This document shows positions 30,506 through 39,002 of a stretch of 64,000 nucleotides of DNA, in pieces. The position numbers were made by a program, and so were the translations under genes. The notes below the pieces were generated by a model that worked only from the letters and a program-made list of their open reading frames with translations, was not told where the DNA came from and did not search any database. Numbering within the stretch: position 1 is the first letter of the stretch; each line of letters opens with the position of its first letter. The stretch is taken from positions 2,595,501 to 2,659,500 of the forward strand of contig NZ_LT840185.1 of NCBI RefSeq assembly GCF_900177405.1, read 5' to 3'. Source of the DNA: Allosphingosinicella indica. Its GTDB lineage: Bacteria; Pseudomonadota; Alphaproteobacteria; Sphingomonadales; Sphingomonadaceae.

Positions 30506-33022
30506 ATGGCCAAGAAGCCCGACCCGCTCGAAACCTACAATCGCAAGCGTGATTTTGCGAAGACGAAGGAGCCTTCCGGCAAACGCGCTCGCAAGCCCGG
30601 TAACAGCTTCATGGTGCAGAAGCATGATGCGACGCGGTTGCATTATGATCTGCGGCTCGAAAAGGACGGCGTGCTCAAGAGCTGGGCGGTGACGCGCGGG
30701 CCGAGCCTAGACCCCGCCGACAAAAGGCTCGCGGTCGAGACCGAGGATCATCCGCTGAGCTACGCGACCTTCGAGGGCACGATTCCCAAGGGCGAATATG
30801 GCGGCGGCACGGTGATGCTGTGGGATCGCGGCACCTGGGCGCCGATCGCGGGCAAGGGCGCCGACGACCTGGACGAAGGCCATCTCCACTTCACGCTCGA
30901 CGGCGAGCGGATGAAGGGCGAGTGGCTGCTCGTCCGCATGAAGCGCCGCCCGGGCGAGAAGCGCGACAATTGGTTGCTAAGGAAGGTCGAGGATGAACAT
31001 GCCGGGGCGCCCGATGGGCTGACGGGGACGTATCTGACCTCCGTATCGACCGGACGGACGATGGACGAGATTGCGAAGGGAAAAGATCCTCCTCGGAACG
31101 GGGAGGGGGACCATGCGAAGCATGGTGGAGGGGGGGCTGCGTCTCGCTCCAGCCCCCCTCCACCACGCGCCAAGGGCGCGCGGTCCCCCTCCCCGTCCCG
31201 GGGAGGATTTAAGCCCCCCGCCTTTCGAAAACTGCAACTCGCGACCCTCGTCGATGCGGTGCCGGGCGGATCGGCGTGGCTGCACGAGATGAAATATGAC
31301 GGCTATCGCTGCCTGCTCTCGATCGGCGGCCGGCGGGCGAAGATCTTCACACGCTCCGGGCTCGACTGGACGGACAAGTTCCCCGAGATCGCGGAGGCCG
31401 CCGCTGAGCTGGAGGTCGGCTCGGCGTTGCTCGACGGCGAGATCGTCAGCCTCGACGATCGCGGCGTCACCAGTTTCTCTGCACTCCAGCAGGCGATAAG
31501 CGAGGGCGGGCGCGGCCTCACCCTCTTCCTGTTCGACGCACTGGCAATCGACGGCAAAGACCTCACCAAGCTCCCCAATATCGAGCGCAAGGCGCGGCTC
31601 GCGTCGCTGATCGGCGAGGGCAAGCCACCCGCGATCCTCTATGCCGAGCATGTCGTAGGCGCGGGCGAGAAGCTGTTCGACGCGATGTGCGAAGCCGGCG
31701 GCGAAGGCATCGTCTCCAAGAAGGCCGACGCGCCCTATCGCGGCGCGCGCACGAAGAGCTGGCTCAAGGTCAAATGCACGCGGCGGCAGGAGTTCGTCGT
31801 TATGGGCTGGACGCCGAGCGACAAAGCGGGGCGCGCGCTGCGCAACCTGCTGCTCGGCGTGCGCGAGGGCAAGACGCTGCGCTATGCGGGCAAGGTCGGC
31901 ACCGGCTTCTCTCAGGCAGTGATGACCGAGCTGATGGCGAAGTTCGACAAGCTCGGCCGTAAGACCGCGCCGGCGGAGGTTCCCCGCGCCGAGGCTCGCG
32001 GCGCACGCTGGGTGACGCCGAGCCTGGTCGCTGAAATCGCCTTCGCCGAGTTCACCGCGGAAAATGTCGTGCGCCACGCGAGCTTCCTGGGGCTCAGAAG
32101 CGACAAGAAGGCGGATGCGGTAACGGTCGAGAAGCCCGCCGCTCTCCCCGCGGCGGACAAGGACGACGTGCGCATCAGCAACCCCGATCGCGTCATATTC
32201 CCCGATGCGAAGATCACCAAGGGCGCCCTCGCCGATTATTATCGTGCGGTCGGGACGCTGATGCTCCCCACGCTCTCGCACCGGCCGGTGAGCCTGGTCC
32301 GCTGTCCGCAGGGTCGCGCGAAACATTGCTTCTTCCAGAAGCACGACGCGGGAAGCTTCGGCCCGCACGTCCATGCCGTGCCGATCCGCGAGAAGGACGG
32401 CGGCAAGGAGGATTATCTCTATGTCGAGGACGTGCCCGGCATTCTCGCCTGCGTGCAGATGGGGTCGATCGAGTTTCATGGCTGGGGATCGCGCGTCGAA
32501 GCAGTCGAGATGCCCGACCGGCTGGTGTTCGATCTCGATCCCGACGAGGGGCTTGGCTTCGATGCGGTGAAGAAGGCGGCGACGGACCTTCGCCGGTACC
32601 TCGACGACATCGGCCTCCAGACCTTCGCGATGCTGACCGGCGGCAAGGGCCTCCACGTGATCGCGCCGCTGACGCCGGAGGCGAAGTGGCCGGCGGTCAA
32701 GGACTTCGCCCAGCGCTTCGCGCTCGCGCTTGCCGAGGCGGAGCCGGATCGCTTCACCGCGACCATGTCCAAGGCCAAGCGCAAAGGGCGCATCTTCCTC
32801 GACTGGCTGCGCAACCAGCGCGGATCGACCGCGATCCTCCCCTACTCCGCCCGCGCCCGCGAAGGCGCGCCGATCGCCGCGCCGATCGCCTGGGACGAGC
32901 TTGCCGATTTCGAGGGCGGCAACGCGTTTTCGGTGAAGGATGCGGAGACATTGCTCGAACGTGCGTCGAGCCGGACGCTGCAAGGCTGGGGTGTCGCCGA
33001 CCAGGTTTTGCCCGACGTCTAG
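30506..33022 (+). CDS. ligD: DNA ligase D (three-domain, NHEJ), with in-frame repeat insertion
   Basis: An 838-residue multifunctional end-joining enzyme. Its order is an N-terminal 3'-phosphoesterase domain (MVQKHDATRLHYDLRLE; EYGGGTVMLWDRGTW), an ATP-dependent ligase domain with adenylated lysine K263 in EMKYDGYRCLL, and a C-terminal primase-polymerase domain (about 555-838: ISNPDRVIFPDAKITKGALADYY; VFDLDPDEGLGFDAV; LTGGKGLHVIAPL). Residues about 193-235 (31085-31211) translate a palindromic repeat, placed exactly between the phosphoesterase and ligase domains. All catalytic motifs are intact. GAGGG precedes the ATG. It works with Ku, encoded immediately upstream. Confidence 0.95.
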   Translation: MAKKPDPLETYNRKRDFAKTKEPSGKRARKPGNSFMVQKHDATRLHYDLRLEKDGVLKSWAVTRGPSLDPADKRLAVETEDHPLSYATFEGTIPKGEYGGGTVMLWDRGTWAPIAGKGADDLDEGHLHFTLDGERMKGEWLLVRMKRRPGEKRDNWLLRKVEDEHAGAPDGLTGTYLTSVSTGRTMDEIAKGKDPPRNGEGDHAKHGGGGAASRSSPPPPRAKGARSPSPSRGGFKPPAFRKLQLATLVDAVPGGSAWLHEMKYDGYRCLLSIGGRRAKIFTRSGLDWTDKFPEIAEAAAELEVGSALLDGEIVSLDDRGVTSFSALQQAISEGGRGLTLFLFDALAIDGKDLTKLPNIERKARLASLIGEGKPPAILYAEHVVGAGEKLFDAMCEAGGEGIVSKKADAPYRGARTKSWLKVKCTRRQEFVVMGWTPSDKAGRALRNLLLGVREGKTLRYAGKVGTGFSQAVMTELMAKFDKLGRKTAPAEVPRAEARGARWVTPSLVAEIAFAEFTAENVVRHASFLGLRSDKKADAVTVEKPAALPAADKDDVRISNPDRVIFPDAKITKGALADYYRAVGTLMLPTLSHRPVSLVRCPQGRAKHCFFQKHDAGSFGPHVHAVPIREKDGGKEDYLYVEDVPGILACVQMGSIEFHGWGSRVEAVEMPDRLVFDLDPDEGLGFDAVKKAATDLRRYLDDIGLQTFAMLTGGKGLHVIAPLTPEAKWPAVKDFAQRFALALAEAEPDRFTATMSKAKRKGRIFLDWLRNQRGSTAILPYSARAREGAPIAAPIAWDELADFEGGNAFSVKDAETLLERASSRTLQGWGVADQVLPDV
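31085..31211. repeat. Palindromic repeat (CCCTCCCC family) inside ligD
   Basis: Outer arms GATCCTCCTCGGAACGGGGA and CCCGTCCCGGGGAGGATTT, inner arms GGTGGAGGGGGGGCTG and CAGCCCCCCTCCACC (with mismatches), and small variable hairpins. The outer and inner arms match the element at 16065-16195. It keeps the ligD frame open and encodes a Gly/Pro/Ser/Arg-rich linker. Confidence 0.85.
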
Positions 33023-33885
33023 GCAGCCTCGGCCGCCATCCAATCCGAGAATGATTTCATCGCCGCGCTCGGCTCGCGCGACTTGAGGCGCGTCAGCCAA
33101 TAGGCGCCGGTCGCGACCGCCGCCGCGAATGGCTGGACGATCCGGCCGTCGGCCAGCTCGCGCTCGAACAGCCGCGGCGGCGCGAGCGCGACCCCTGCCC
33201 CCTGCATCGCCGCTTCGACCATCAGCCGCGAGGAATCGAACACCGGGCCGGTCAGCGGCGGCGGCTGGAGCCCGGCGACGCGGAACCAGTCCGGCCAGTC
33301 GTCGGCGCGGTAGGAGCGCAGCAATATTTCGCGCGCCAGGTCCTGCGGCTGTCGCAGGCGCTGGGCGGTCGCCGGGCTGCATAGTGGGGTGAAGGAGGGC
33401 TCGAACAGCCGCACCGCGTCCGTGCCGTGCCAGGCGCCGTCGCCGAAGCGGATGGCGTAATCGAGGCCCTCGGCGGCGATATCGACGCGGTTGTTGTTGG
33501 TGAGCAGCCGGAGGTCGATGAACGGATGCGCCTCCTGGAAGCGCGCGATCCGCGGCATCAGCCAGCCGACCGCGAAAGTGCCGACCACGCCGACGCTTAG
33601 CACTTCGCGCACCGCACCGCCGCGAAACCGGCCGAGCATGTCGGCGATGCGATCGAAGCTTTCGGTGAGCGCGGGCATCAGCGCCCTCCCCTCGTCGGTA
33701 AGCGCCAGCCCACGCGGCAGGCGGCGGAACAGGAGCGCGCCAAGCCGCTCCTCCAGCGCCTTCACCTGGTGGCTGAGCGCGGCGGGCGTCACGCACAGCT
33801 CGATCGCCGCATTGGTGAAACTCAGATGCCGCCCCGCCGCCTCGAAAGCACGCAGGGCGTTGAGCGGAAGATTGGGGCGGATCAT
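33019..33885 (-). CDS. AmpR-like LysR-family transcriptional regulator
   Basis: A 288-residue LysR-type regulator very close in sequence to AmpR/GcvA. The N-terminal helix-turn-helix contains LPLNALRAFEAAGRHLSFTNAAIELCVTPAALSHQVK. The effector domain carries the AmpR-like run VGVVGTFAVGWLMPRI followed by NNNRVDIAAEGLDYAIRFGDG and AWHGTDA. It is divergent from the B3 beta-lactamase at 33997, with a shared 111-base gap that has a LysR-type site. AmpR proteins sense cell-wall recycling muropeptides and switch beta-lactamase on; the same is inferred here. ATG 33885 is preferred to GTG 33891. The 3' end overlaps the ligD stop by four bases. Confidence 0.85.
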   Translation of the reverse strand: MIRPNLPLNALRAFEAAGRHLSFTNAAIELCVTPAALSHQVKALEERLGALLFRRLPRGLALTDEGRALMPALTESFDRIADMLGRFRGGAVREVLSVGVVGTFAVGWLMPRIARFQEAHPFIDLRLLTNNNRVDIAAEGLDYAIRFGDGAWHGTDAVRLFEPSFTPLCSPATAQRLRQPQDLAREILLRSYRADDWPDWFRVAGLQPPPLTGPVFDSSRLMVEAAMQGAGVALAPPRLFERELADGRIVQPFAAAVATGAYWLTRLKSREPSAAMKSFSDWMAAEAA

Positions 33886-33894
33886 GCACACCCG

Positions 33895-33907
33895 TTAGTT
33901 TTTCTAA
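33895..33907. promoter_or_regulatory. LysR-type (AmpR) operator candidate
   Basis: TTAGTTTTTCTAA is a perfect dyad (TTAG, five T, CTAA) that also fits the LysR T-N11-A motif. It lies in the gap between the divergent AmpR-like and beta-lactamase genes, ten bases from the regulator start and about 90 from the beta-lactamase start, the usual location for autoregulatory and activating binding by an AmpR protein. Confidence 0.55.
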
Positions 33908-33996
33908 ACACAGCGCCGAGCTATCATCGTTTGCCCCGCGGCGCCACCAAAGGCAGTTTTCGGCAGAAATCAGACCCTGTCTTCGGGAGAACTGTC

Positions 33997-34869
33997 ATGC
34001 GCCGACTGAGCATTCTCGTATCGCTTCTACTTGCCACGGCCGCGCCCGCCGCGGCGAACGATCCCAAATGGAGCGAGCCGATCGCGCCGTTCAAGATCGC
34101 CGACGGGCTCTATCATGTCGGTTCGCGCGACATTGCGGCCTTTCTGATCGACGGCGGCAAGGACGGGCTGGTCCTGCTGGACGCGGGTGTGCCGGATTTC
34201 GCGCCGCGCGTGATCGAGAATATCCGCACGCTGGGCTTCGATCCCAAGCGCGTGCGCATCCTGCTCAACAGCCAGGCGCATTTCGACCATGCCGGTGGCC
34301 TTGCCGCGATCCAGAAGGCGACCGGCGCCAAGCTGCTACTGAGCGCGCCCGATGCGGCGTTGATGAAGCGCGGCGGCAAGCGCGACTTCGCTTTCGGCGA
34401 CGCCGTCCCCTACCCTGTCGCGCGTGTCGACGGGATCGTGAAGGACGCCCACCGCGTGACGATCGGCACCGCGACGCTGACCGCCCACATCACTCCGGGT
34501 CATACCAAGGGCTGCACGACGTGGACGATGCCGCTGAAGGTAGACGGCGCGACGAAGACCGCGCTCTTCATCTGCGGCACCTCCGCGCCGGGCTACCGTT
34601 TGATCGGCAACCCCGCCTATCCCAACATCGTGGCCGATTTCCGCGCCAGCTTCGCGAAGCTGAAGGCACTGCCCTGCGACATCTTTCTCGGTTCGCACGG
34701 CTCCTATTTCAACATGGACGAAAAACGGGGCCGGGCCGGCGCGACGCCGAACCCGTTTCTCGATCCGGAAGGCTGCAGCGCCTTCCTCGATGCTTCCAGC
34801 CGCCGCTTCGAAACAGAGCTAGCCAAGCAGCAGGCGGATCATTTGCGCGCGGGGACCGTCCAGAAATAG
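33997..34869 (+). CDS. Subclass B3 metallo-beta-lactamase (Gln at the first zinc-ligand position)
   Basis: A 290-residue periplasmic zinc hydrolase. A Sec signal covers residues 1-20 (ending APAAA). The B3-type pattern is clear: LNSQAHFDHAGGLAA gives Q93, H95, D97 and H98, PGHTKGCTTW gives H169 and K171, and GSHGSYFNM gives H234. These correspond to standard positions 116, 118, 120, 121, 196 and 263. Position 116 is Gln rather than His, as in GOB-type enzymes. The start ATG 33997 has a GGGAG site. Divergent control by the AmpR-like gene supports a role in beta-lactam defence; activity is inferred. Its 3' end overlaps the convergent methyltransferase gene by 31 bases. Confidence 0.88.
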   Translation: MRRLSILVSLLLATAAPAAANDPKWSEPIAPFKIADGLYHVGSRDIAAFLIDGGKDGLVLLDAGVPDFAPRVIENIRTLGFDPKRVRILLNSQAHFDHAGGLAAIQKATGAKLLLSAPDAALMKRGGKRDFAFGDAVPYPVARVDGIVKDAHRVTIGTATLTAHITPGHTKGCTTWTMPLKVDGATKTALFICGTSAPGYRLIGNPAYPNIVADFRASFAKLKALPCDIFLGSHGSYFNMDEKRGRAGATPNPFLDPEGCSAFLDASSRRFETELAKQQADHLRAGTVQK

Positions 34870-35399
34870 ATTCGCGACCCGTCGATCTCCTGCTCTGCTT
34901 CCGGCTCCCAGTCGCCCATGCGGAAGGCGTGGCTGACGATGCGCGTACCGGGCTTCAATTCGGCGAGCAACTTGGGCCGCAGCTTCTCGTTGAGGCTGTC
35001 GAGCAGATAGAGCGTCACCACGGTCGCTTCGCTGAAGTCGGATTTGAAGAGGTCCGCCTGCCTGAAGGTGACCAGATTGGTGACGCCCGCCGCTTTGGCA
35101 TTGGCATTGGCTTCCTTGATCCGCTCGGGATCGATGTCGATGCCGGTGCCACGCACGCCGAACTGTTTGGCGGCGGTGATCGGGATGCGGCCGTCGCCCG
35201 AGCCAAGATCGTAGAGCACGTCGCCCTTCTTGACCTTCGCCATCTTGAGCATCGCATCGACGACCGGCTGCGGCGTCGGCACGTAGATAACGTCGGGCCG
35301 CGCGGCTTCGAGCTGCGGCTCCGCGGTGTTCTGCGAATGGATCGCCGCCGCGGACGCGAGCGCGGCGGCACCTGCCACCGCCAGGACCATGAACTTCAT
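34839..35399 (-). CDS. Class I SAM-dependent methyltransferase-like protein with signal peptide
   Basis: A 186-residue protein. Residues 1-22 form a Sec-type signal (MKFMVLAVAGAAALASAAA), and the rest is a short Rossmann methyltransferase with motif I DVLYDLGSGDGRIPITAA, then GIDIDPERIKEANANA and FRQADLFKSDFSEATVVTLYLL. SAM is cytoplasmic, so an exported methyltransferase is odd; the segment might instead be a membrane anchor facing inward. The start ATG 35399 overlaps the permease stop as ATGA. Related short proteins are often annotated as methyltransferases without proof. The substrate is unknown. Confidence 0.8.
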   Translation of the reverse strand: MKFMVLAVAGAAALASAAAIHSQNTAEPQLEAARPDVIYVPTPQPVVDAMLKMAKVKKGDVLYDLGSGDGRIPITAAKQFGVRGTGIDIDPERIKEANANAKAAGVTNLVTFRQADLFKSDFSEATVVTLYLLDSLNEKLRPKLLAELKPGTRIVSHAFRMGDWEPEAEQEIDGSRIYFWTVPARK

Positions 35400-36736
35400 G
35401 CCGTCACCTCCTCTTCGTTCGGAACTTCGAGAAACAGAAGCAGCAGCGCACCGACACCGAGCACGGCGACGCCGAACAGCGCGCTCGCGCCGGTGTAGGC
35501 GAGGCTGGAATAGAGGAGATAGGCGCTGGTGAGGCAGAAGAGCGCGGGCAACATCGGGTAGAGCGGCACGCGGAACGGCCGCTCGGCGCCCGGATCGCGC
35601 GCGCGGAGCACGAACAGCGAAACACCGACGAGAAGCAGGAACAGCCAGAACACCGGCGCGGTATATTCGACCGCATGCTGGAAACCGTCGCGGGTGAAGG
35701 CACCGGCGATGACAAGTGCCAGCGCGATCACCGCCTGCGCCACCAGCGCGTTGCGCGGCGTGCCATGCGCCTCGTCCCATTTGCCGAGCCAGGCGAGCTG
35801 CGGGAAATTGCGTCCCATCGCGTAGCTGGTGCGCGCGCCGGTGATTGCGCTGGCGTTGAGCGAGGTGAGCGCGGCGATCGCGACCATCAGGCTGATGACC
35901 ACCGCGCCCGTGGGCCCCAGCGTCGCATTCATCATGTCTGACGCCACGGCTTCCGATCCAGCGATGCCGTCGAGGCCGAGCACGCGGAGATAGGCATAAT
36001 TGACCAGCAGATAGAGCACCGTCACCAGCGTCAGCCCGCCGACCAGCGCCCAGGCGATCCGTCGCTTTGGACCGCGCAGCTCCGCCGACACATAGGCCGC
36101 TTCGCTCCAGCCGCCGAAGGTGAGCAGCACGAAAACGAGGACCAGCCCGACCTGCGCCTCGCCCGACGGCGGCGGCAGCCTGGTGCCCTCCGGCGCGAAC
36201 AGCAGGCCGGCGCCGATGATGAGCAGCAGCCCGCCGACCTCCATCGCGGTCAGCCACATCTGGCTGCCCATCCCGCGATGGACGTGGAGCCAGTTGATGA
36301 GGGTGAAGGCGATGACGGCGCCGGCGGCATAGAACGCCGGCCCCATCGGCCCGATCGGCAGCACCGCCGCGATATAATCGCCGAAAACGAAGGCGAGCAA
36401 AGCGATCGAGCCGGTCTGGATCACCGACAGCCGCGCCCAGGCGTAGAGGAAGCTTAGCCGCCGCCCGAAGGCGCGGGTGAGGAAATGATAGTCACCGCCG
36501 GCGCTGGGATAGGTCGAGGCCAGCTCGGCATAGACGAGCGCGCCGACGATAGAGAGCAATCCCCCGACGAACCAGGTGAGGAGGAAAACCGTCTCGCTCC
36601 CGGCATTGGCGGCGACGAGCGACGGGGTGCGGAAGATGCCGGCGCCGATGACTATGCCGACGGTGAGCACGATCACGTGGCGAAGGCCGAGCGTCTGACC
36701 GGGACCGGACGCCCTCGCTTCCGCCTCTGCCGTCAT
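35396..36736 (-). CDS. APC-superfamily amino acid permease
   Basis: A 446-residue inner-membrane transporter with about twelve hydrophobic segments. The start, LGLRHVIVLTVGIVIGAGIFRTPSLVA, has the GxGIF motif of the APC superfamily in the first helix. ELASTYPSAGGDYHFLTRAFG (family helix 2-3) and the helix 6-8 regions also fit. The substrate is probably an amino acid, but specificity cannot be read from the sequence. It is transcribed first, with the methyltransferase-like gene coupled behind it. The 197-base gap upstream to the TelA gene shows no distinctive site beyond a CTTTC-N6-GAAAG dyad near 36802. Confidence 0.85.
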   Translation of the reverse strand: MTAEAEARASGPGQTLGLRHVIVLTVGIVIGAGIFRTPSLVAANAGSETVFLLTWFVGGLLSIVGALVYAELASTYPSAGGDYHFLTRAFGRRLSFLYAWARLSVIQTGSIALLAFVFGDYIAAVLPIGPMGPAFYAAGAVIAFTLINWLHVHRGMGSQMWLTAMEVGGLLLIIGAGLLFAPEGTRLPPPSGEAQVGLVLVFVLLTFGGWSEAAYVSAELRGPKRRIAWALVGGLTLVTVLYLLVNYAYLRVLGLDGIAGSEAVASDMMNATLGPTGAVVISLMVAIAALTSLNASAITGARTSYAMGRNFPQLAWLGKWDEAHGTPRNALVAQAVIALALVIAGAFTRDGFQHAVEYTAPVFWLFLLLVGVSLFVLRARDPGAERPFRVPLYPMLPALFCLTSAYLLYSSLAYTGASALFGVAVLGVGALLLLFLEVPNEEEVTA

Positions 36737-36933
36737 CGTCGGCCAATCCTCGCGACTGTCATTCTGCTGCTTCTCCCGCGCCCGACTTGCATTGAACGAC
36801 CTTTCGGCACGGAAAGTTGCGCCGCGAACCGATTTGCGCCTTCTGTATTGCCCTGATAATACACATTGGCTCTTGCGCAGATGCGGCCCTCTCCCCCATC
36901 TTGCCGGGACCGACGTTCGACATGGGAAGCGAC

Positions 36934-38118
36934 ATGGCCACCGAAACCAAGCTGAAGCTCGATCCGCCCGAGGTGCTGACGCCGGTCGCGCCGCAGGATG
37001 CCGCGGGGCTGGTGCCGCTGAAGGACAGCGAGCGATCGGCGCTGCAAGTGAAGGTGGACACCTTCGTCGACGAGCTGGTGACGATCGACGCCAATTCGCC
37101 CGAGTTCGGCAAGAAGGTCGATCAGCTCACCGCGATGGGCCGCAAGGAAATCGCCGAGGCCGCGGGCGCCTCCAACCGCTTTCTCGACCGACCGGTAAAG
37201 GCGATCGACAGCGACACCGGCATCGGCAGCGACCTCACCCAGCTCCGCAAGACGGTCGAGGATCTCGATCCCAGCCGCCAGGGCAAACTGACCGGGCGCA
37301 AGAAGTTTCTCGGCATCATCCCCTTCGGCGGCAAGTTGCAGGGCTATTTCCGCCAGTATCAGTCGGCCCAGACGCACATCTCGGCGATCCTGGCGCGGCT
37401 CGCGTCGGGCAAGGACGAGCTGCTGATGGACAATGCCGCCATCGACACGGAGCGCGCGGGCCTCTGGAAGACGATGGGCAAGCTCGAGCAGATGATCCAC
37501 ATCTCGAAAACGATGGACGCGAAGCTCGAGGAGAAGGCGAACGAGCTCGACGCGACCGACCCCGCCAAGGCCAAGGCGATCCGCGAGACGGCGCTGTTCT
37601 ATACCCGTCAGCGCACCACCGATCTGCTCACCCAGATGGCGGTGACGGTGCAGGGCTATCTCGCGCTCGATCTCGTCAAGAAGAACAATGTCGAGCTGGT
37701 GAAGGGCGTCGACCGCGCATCGACCACCACGGTCTCGGCGCTGCGCACCGCGGTGACGGTGGCGCAGGCGCTGACCAACCAGAAGCTGGTGCTCGATCAG
37801 ATCACGGCGCTCAACACCACCACGGCCAATGTCATCGACGGCACGGGCACGATGCTGAAGAACCAGACCGGCGAGATCCACAAGCAGGCGGCTTCGGCGA
37901 CCATCCCGCTGGAGACGCTACAGCGCGCCTTCCAGAACATCTACGACACGATGGACCAGATCGACCAGTTCAAGCTGCAGGCGCTTGGCAACATGAAGCA
38001 GACCGTCGACACGCTCTCCAACGAGGTCGAGAAATCGCGCGGCTACATCGCCCGCGCCGAGGGTGTGTCGCAGAACCGGCTCGAAGCGGCGACGCCGCTG
38101 ACCGCGATCGAGGGCTGA
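36934..38118 (+). CDS. Toxic anion resistance protein, TelA/KlaA family
   Basis: A 394-residue, largely helical cytoplasmic protein of the TelA family, associated with tellurite and other envelope stresses but biochemically uncharacterised. Recognisable parts are FLGIIPFGGKLQGYFRQYQSAQTHI, LYTRQRTTDLLTQMAVTVQ-like segments and ALNTTTANVIDGTGTMLK, with extensive coiled coil. The start ATG 36934 has GGGAAG six bases upstream; ATG 36922 is an alternative, and the open frame from 36817 lacks coding character. The following XpaC-like gene begins two bases after the stop, a common pair in many bacteria. Confidence 0.87.
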   Translation: MATETKLKLDPPEVLTPVAPQDAAGLVPLKDSERSALQVKVDTFVDELVTIDANSPEFGKKVDQLTAMGRKEIAEAAGASNRFLDRPVKAIDSDTGIGSDLTQLRKTVEDLDPSRQGKLTGRKKFLGIIPFGGKLQGYFRQYQSAQTHISAILARLASGKDELLMDNAAIDTERAGLWKTMGKLEQMIHISKTMDAKLEEKANELDATDPAKAKAIRETALFYTRQRTTDLLTQMAVTVQGYLALDLVKKNNVELVKGVDRASTTTVSALRTAVTVAQALTNQKLVLDQITALNTTTANVIDGTGTMLKNQTGEIHKQAASATIPLETLQRAFQNIYDTMDQIDQFKLQALGNMKQTVDTLSNEVEKSRGYIARAEGVSQNRLEAATPLTAIEG

Positions 38119-38119
38119 G

Positions 38120-38851
38120 ATGGCGCGGCCGCCCGCCAGCGTCGACGAAGCGATCGCGCGGTTCGACGATCTCATCGCGCGCTACGATCACGGCACGCCA
38201 GCGGCCGGCGCCGCACGGCGCCGCGACATCGGCCGCAGCGCGCGATCGATGGGCCGCCGGATCGCCAATATCGGTATGGCGGTGGGTGCCCTGCTGGTCG
38301 CGACGATCGGCTTCGGGCTGATCGTCGGGCCGATCGGGATCAGCGGGCTGTTCCTGATCGCGGTGGCGATCGTGGCGATCCTTCTGTTCTTCTCCTTCTG
38401 GCCGGGCGAGCGGCCGATCGCCGCAGCGCCGTTCACGTCCGAAATGTCTAACCGCGACGTGGTGAGCCGGCTCGATTCGCTGCTCAGCCGCCGCCGCACC
38501 GCGCTGCCGGTCACGGCCGGGCGCAAGATCGACGCGATCTCGGCGCAGCTCCCGCTGCTCGAATCGCGGCTCGGCGGCATGGAGACGCTCGATCCGCTGG
38601 CGCAGGACGCGCGGCGGCTGATGGGCCAGCACATCCCCGAGCTGCTCGATCGCTACGAGAAGGTGCCCGCCGCCTACCGCCACGAGCGCGACGGCGGCGG
38701 CCTGACGGTCGACGAACGGCTGGTCGCCGGGCTAGACGCGGCCAAGGACGCCCTCGACGATCTCGGCCGCAAGATGGCCCGCGACGATCTGAGTGCCTTC
38801 GAAGCCAAGGGCCGTTTCCTAGAAAGCCGCTACAAGGACCCAGACACTTAA
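38120..38851 (+). CDS. XpaC-like membrane protein paired with TelA
   Basis: A 243-residue protein with an N-terminal basic segment, two adjacent membrane helices (about residues 50-95: IGMAVGALLVATIGFGLIVG and GLFLIAVAIVAILLFFSF), and a helical cytoplasmic domain (about 120-243). The layout and position right behind telA fit the XpaC / 5-bromo-4-chloroindolyl-phosphate-hydrolysis family. Sequence similarity alone is modest. It probably forms a membrane-associated complex with the TelA protein (inference). Confidence 0.7.
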   Translation: MARPPASVDEAIARFDDLIARYDHGTPAAGAARRRDIGRSARSMGRRIANIGMAVGALLVATIGFGLIVGPIGISGLFLIAVAIVAILLFFSFWPGERPIAAAPFTSEMSNRDVVSRLDSLLSRRRTALPVTAGRKIDAISAQLPLLESRLGGMETLDPLAQDARRLMGQHIPELLDRYEKVPAAYRHERDGGGLTVDERLVAGLDAAKDALDDLGRKMARDDLSAFEAKGRFLESRYKDPDT

Positions 38852-38852
38852 A

Positions 38853-38990
38853 CTCCCCTCCCTCAAAGGGAAGGGCCGGGGGGGGGTCGCGGCTGAGCCG
38901 GCTCGATGCCGGCGAAGACGCTTCAAGCCCCGAAAGGCTCGCTTCGCTCGCACCCACCCCAAACCCCTCCCTGAAATCAGGGAGGGGCGT
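38853..38990. repeat. Imperfect palindromic repeat (CCCTCCCC family) between xpaC-like gene and SBF transporter
   Basis: The outer hairpin ACTCCCCTCCCTCAAAGGGA and the distal ACCCCTCCCTGAAATCAGGG (continuing AGGGG) face each other, with GC-rich, partly paired sequence between. It explains most of the 151-base gap (38852-39002); no promoter is obvious apart from it. Confidence 0.65.
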
Positions 38991-39002
38991 TAAGGGTGCC
39001 GT

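Noticed and set aside
30977-33889. 970-codon open frame antisense to ligD and running into the AmpR-like gene
   Set aside because: Amino acid composition is dominated by Arg, Ala, Gly and Pro as expected for shadow frames, and the real genes on both strands are unequivocal.
36802-36817. CTTTC-N6-GAAAG dyad before the TelA gene
   Set aside because: Short imperfect symmetry, expected by chance, with no known regulator.
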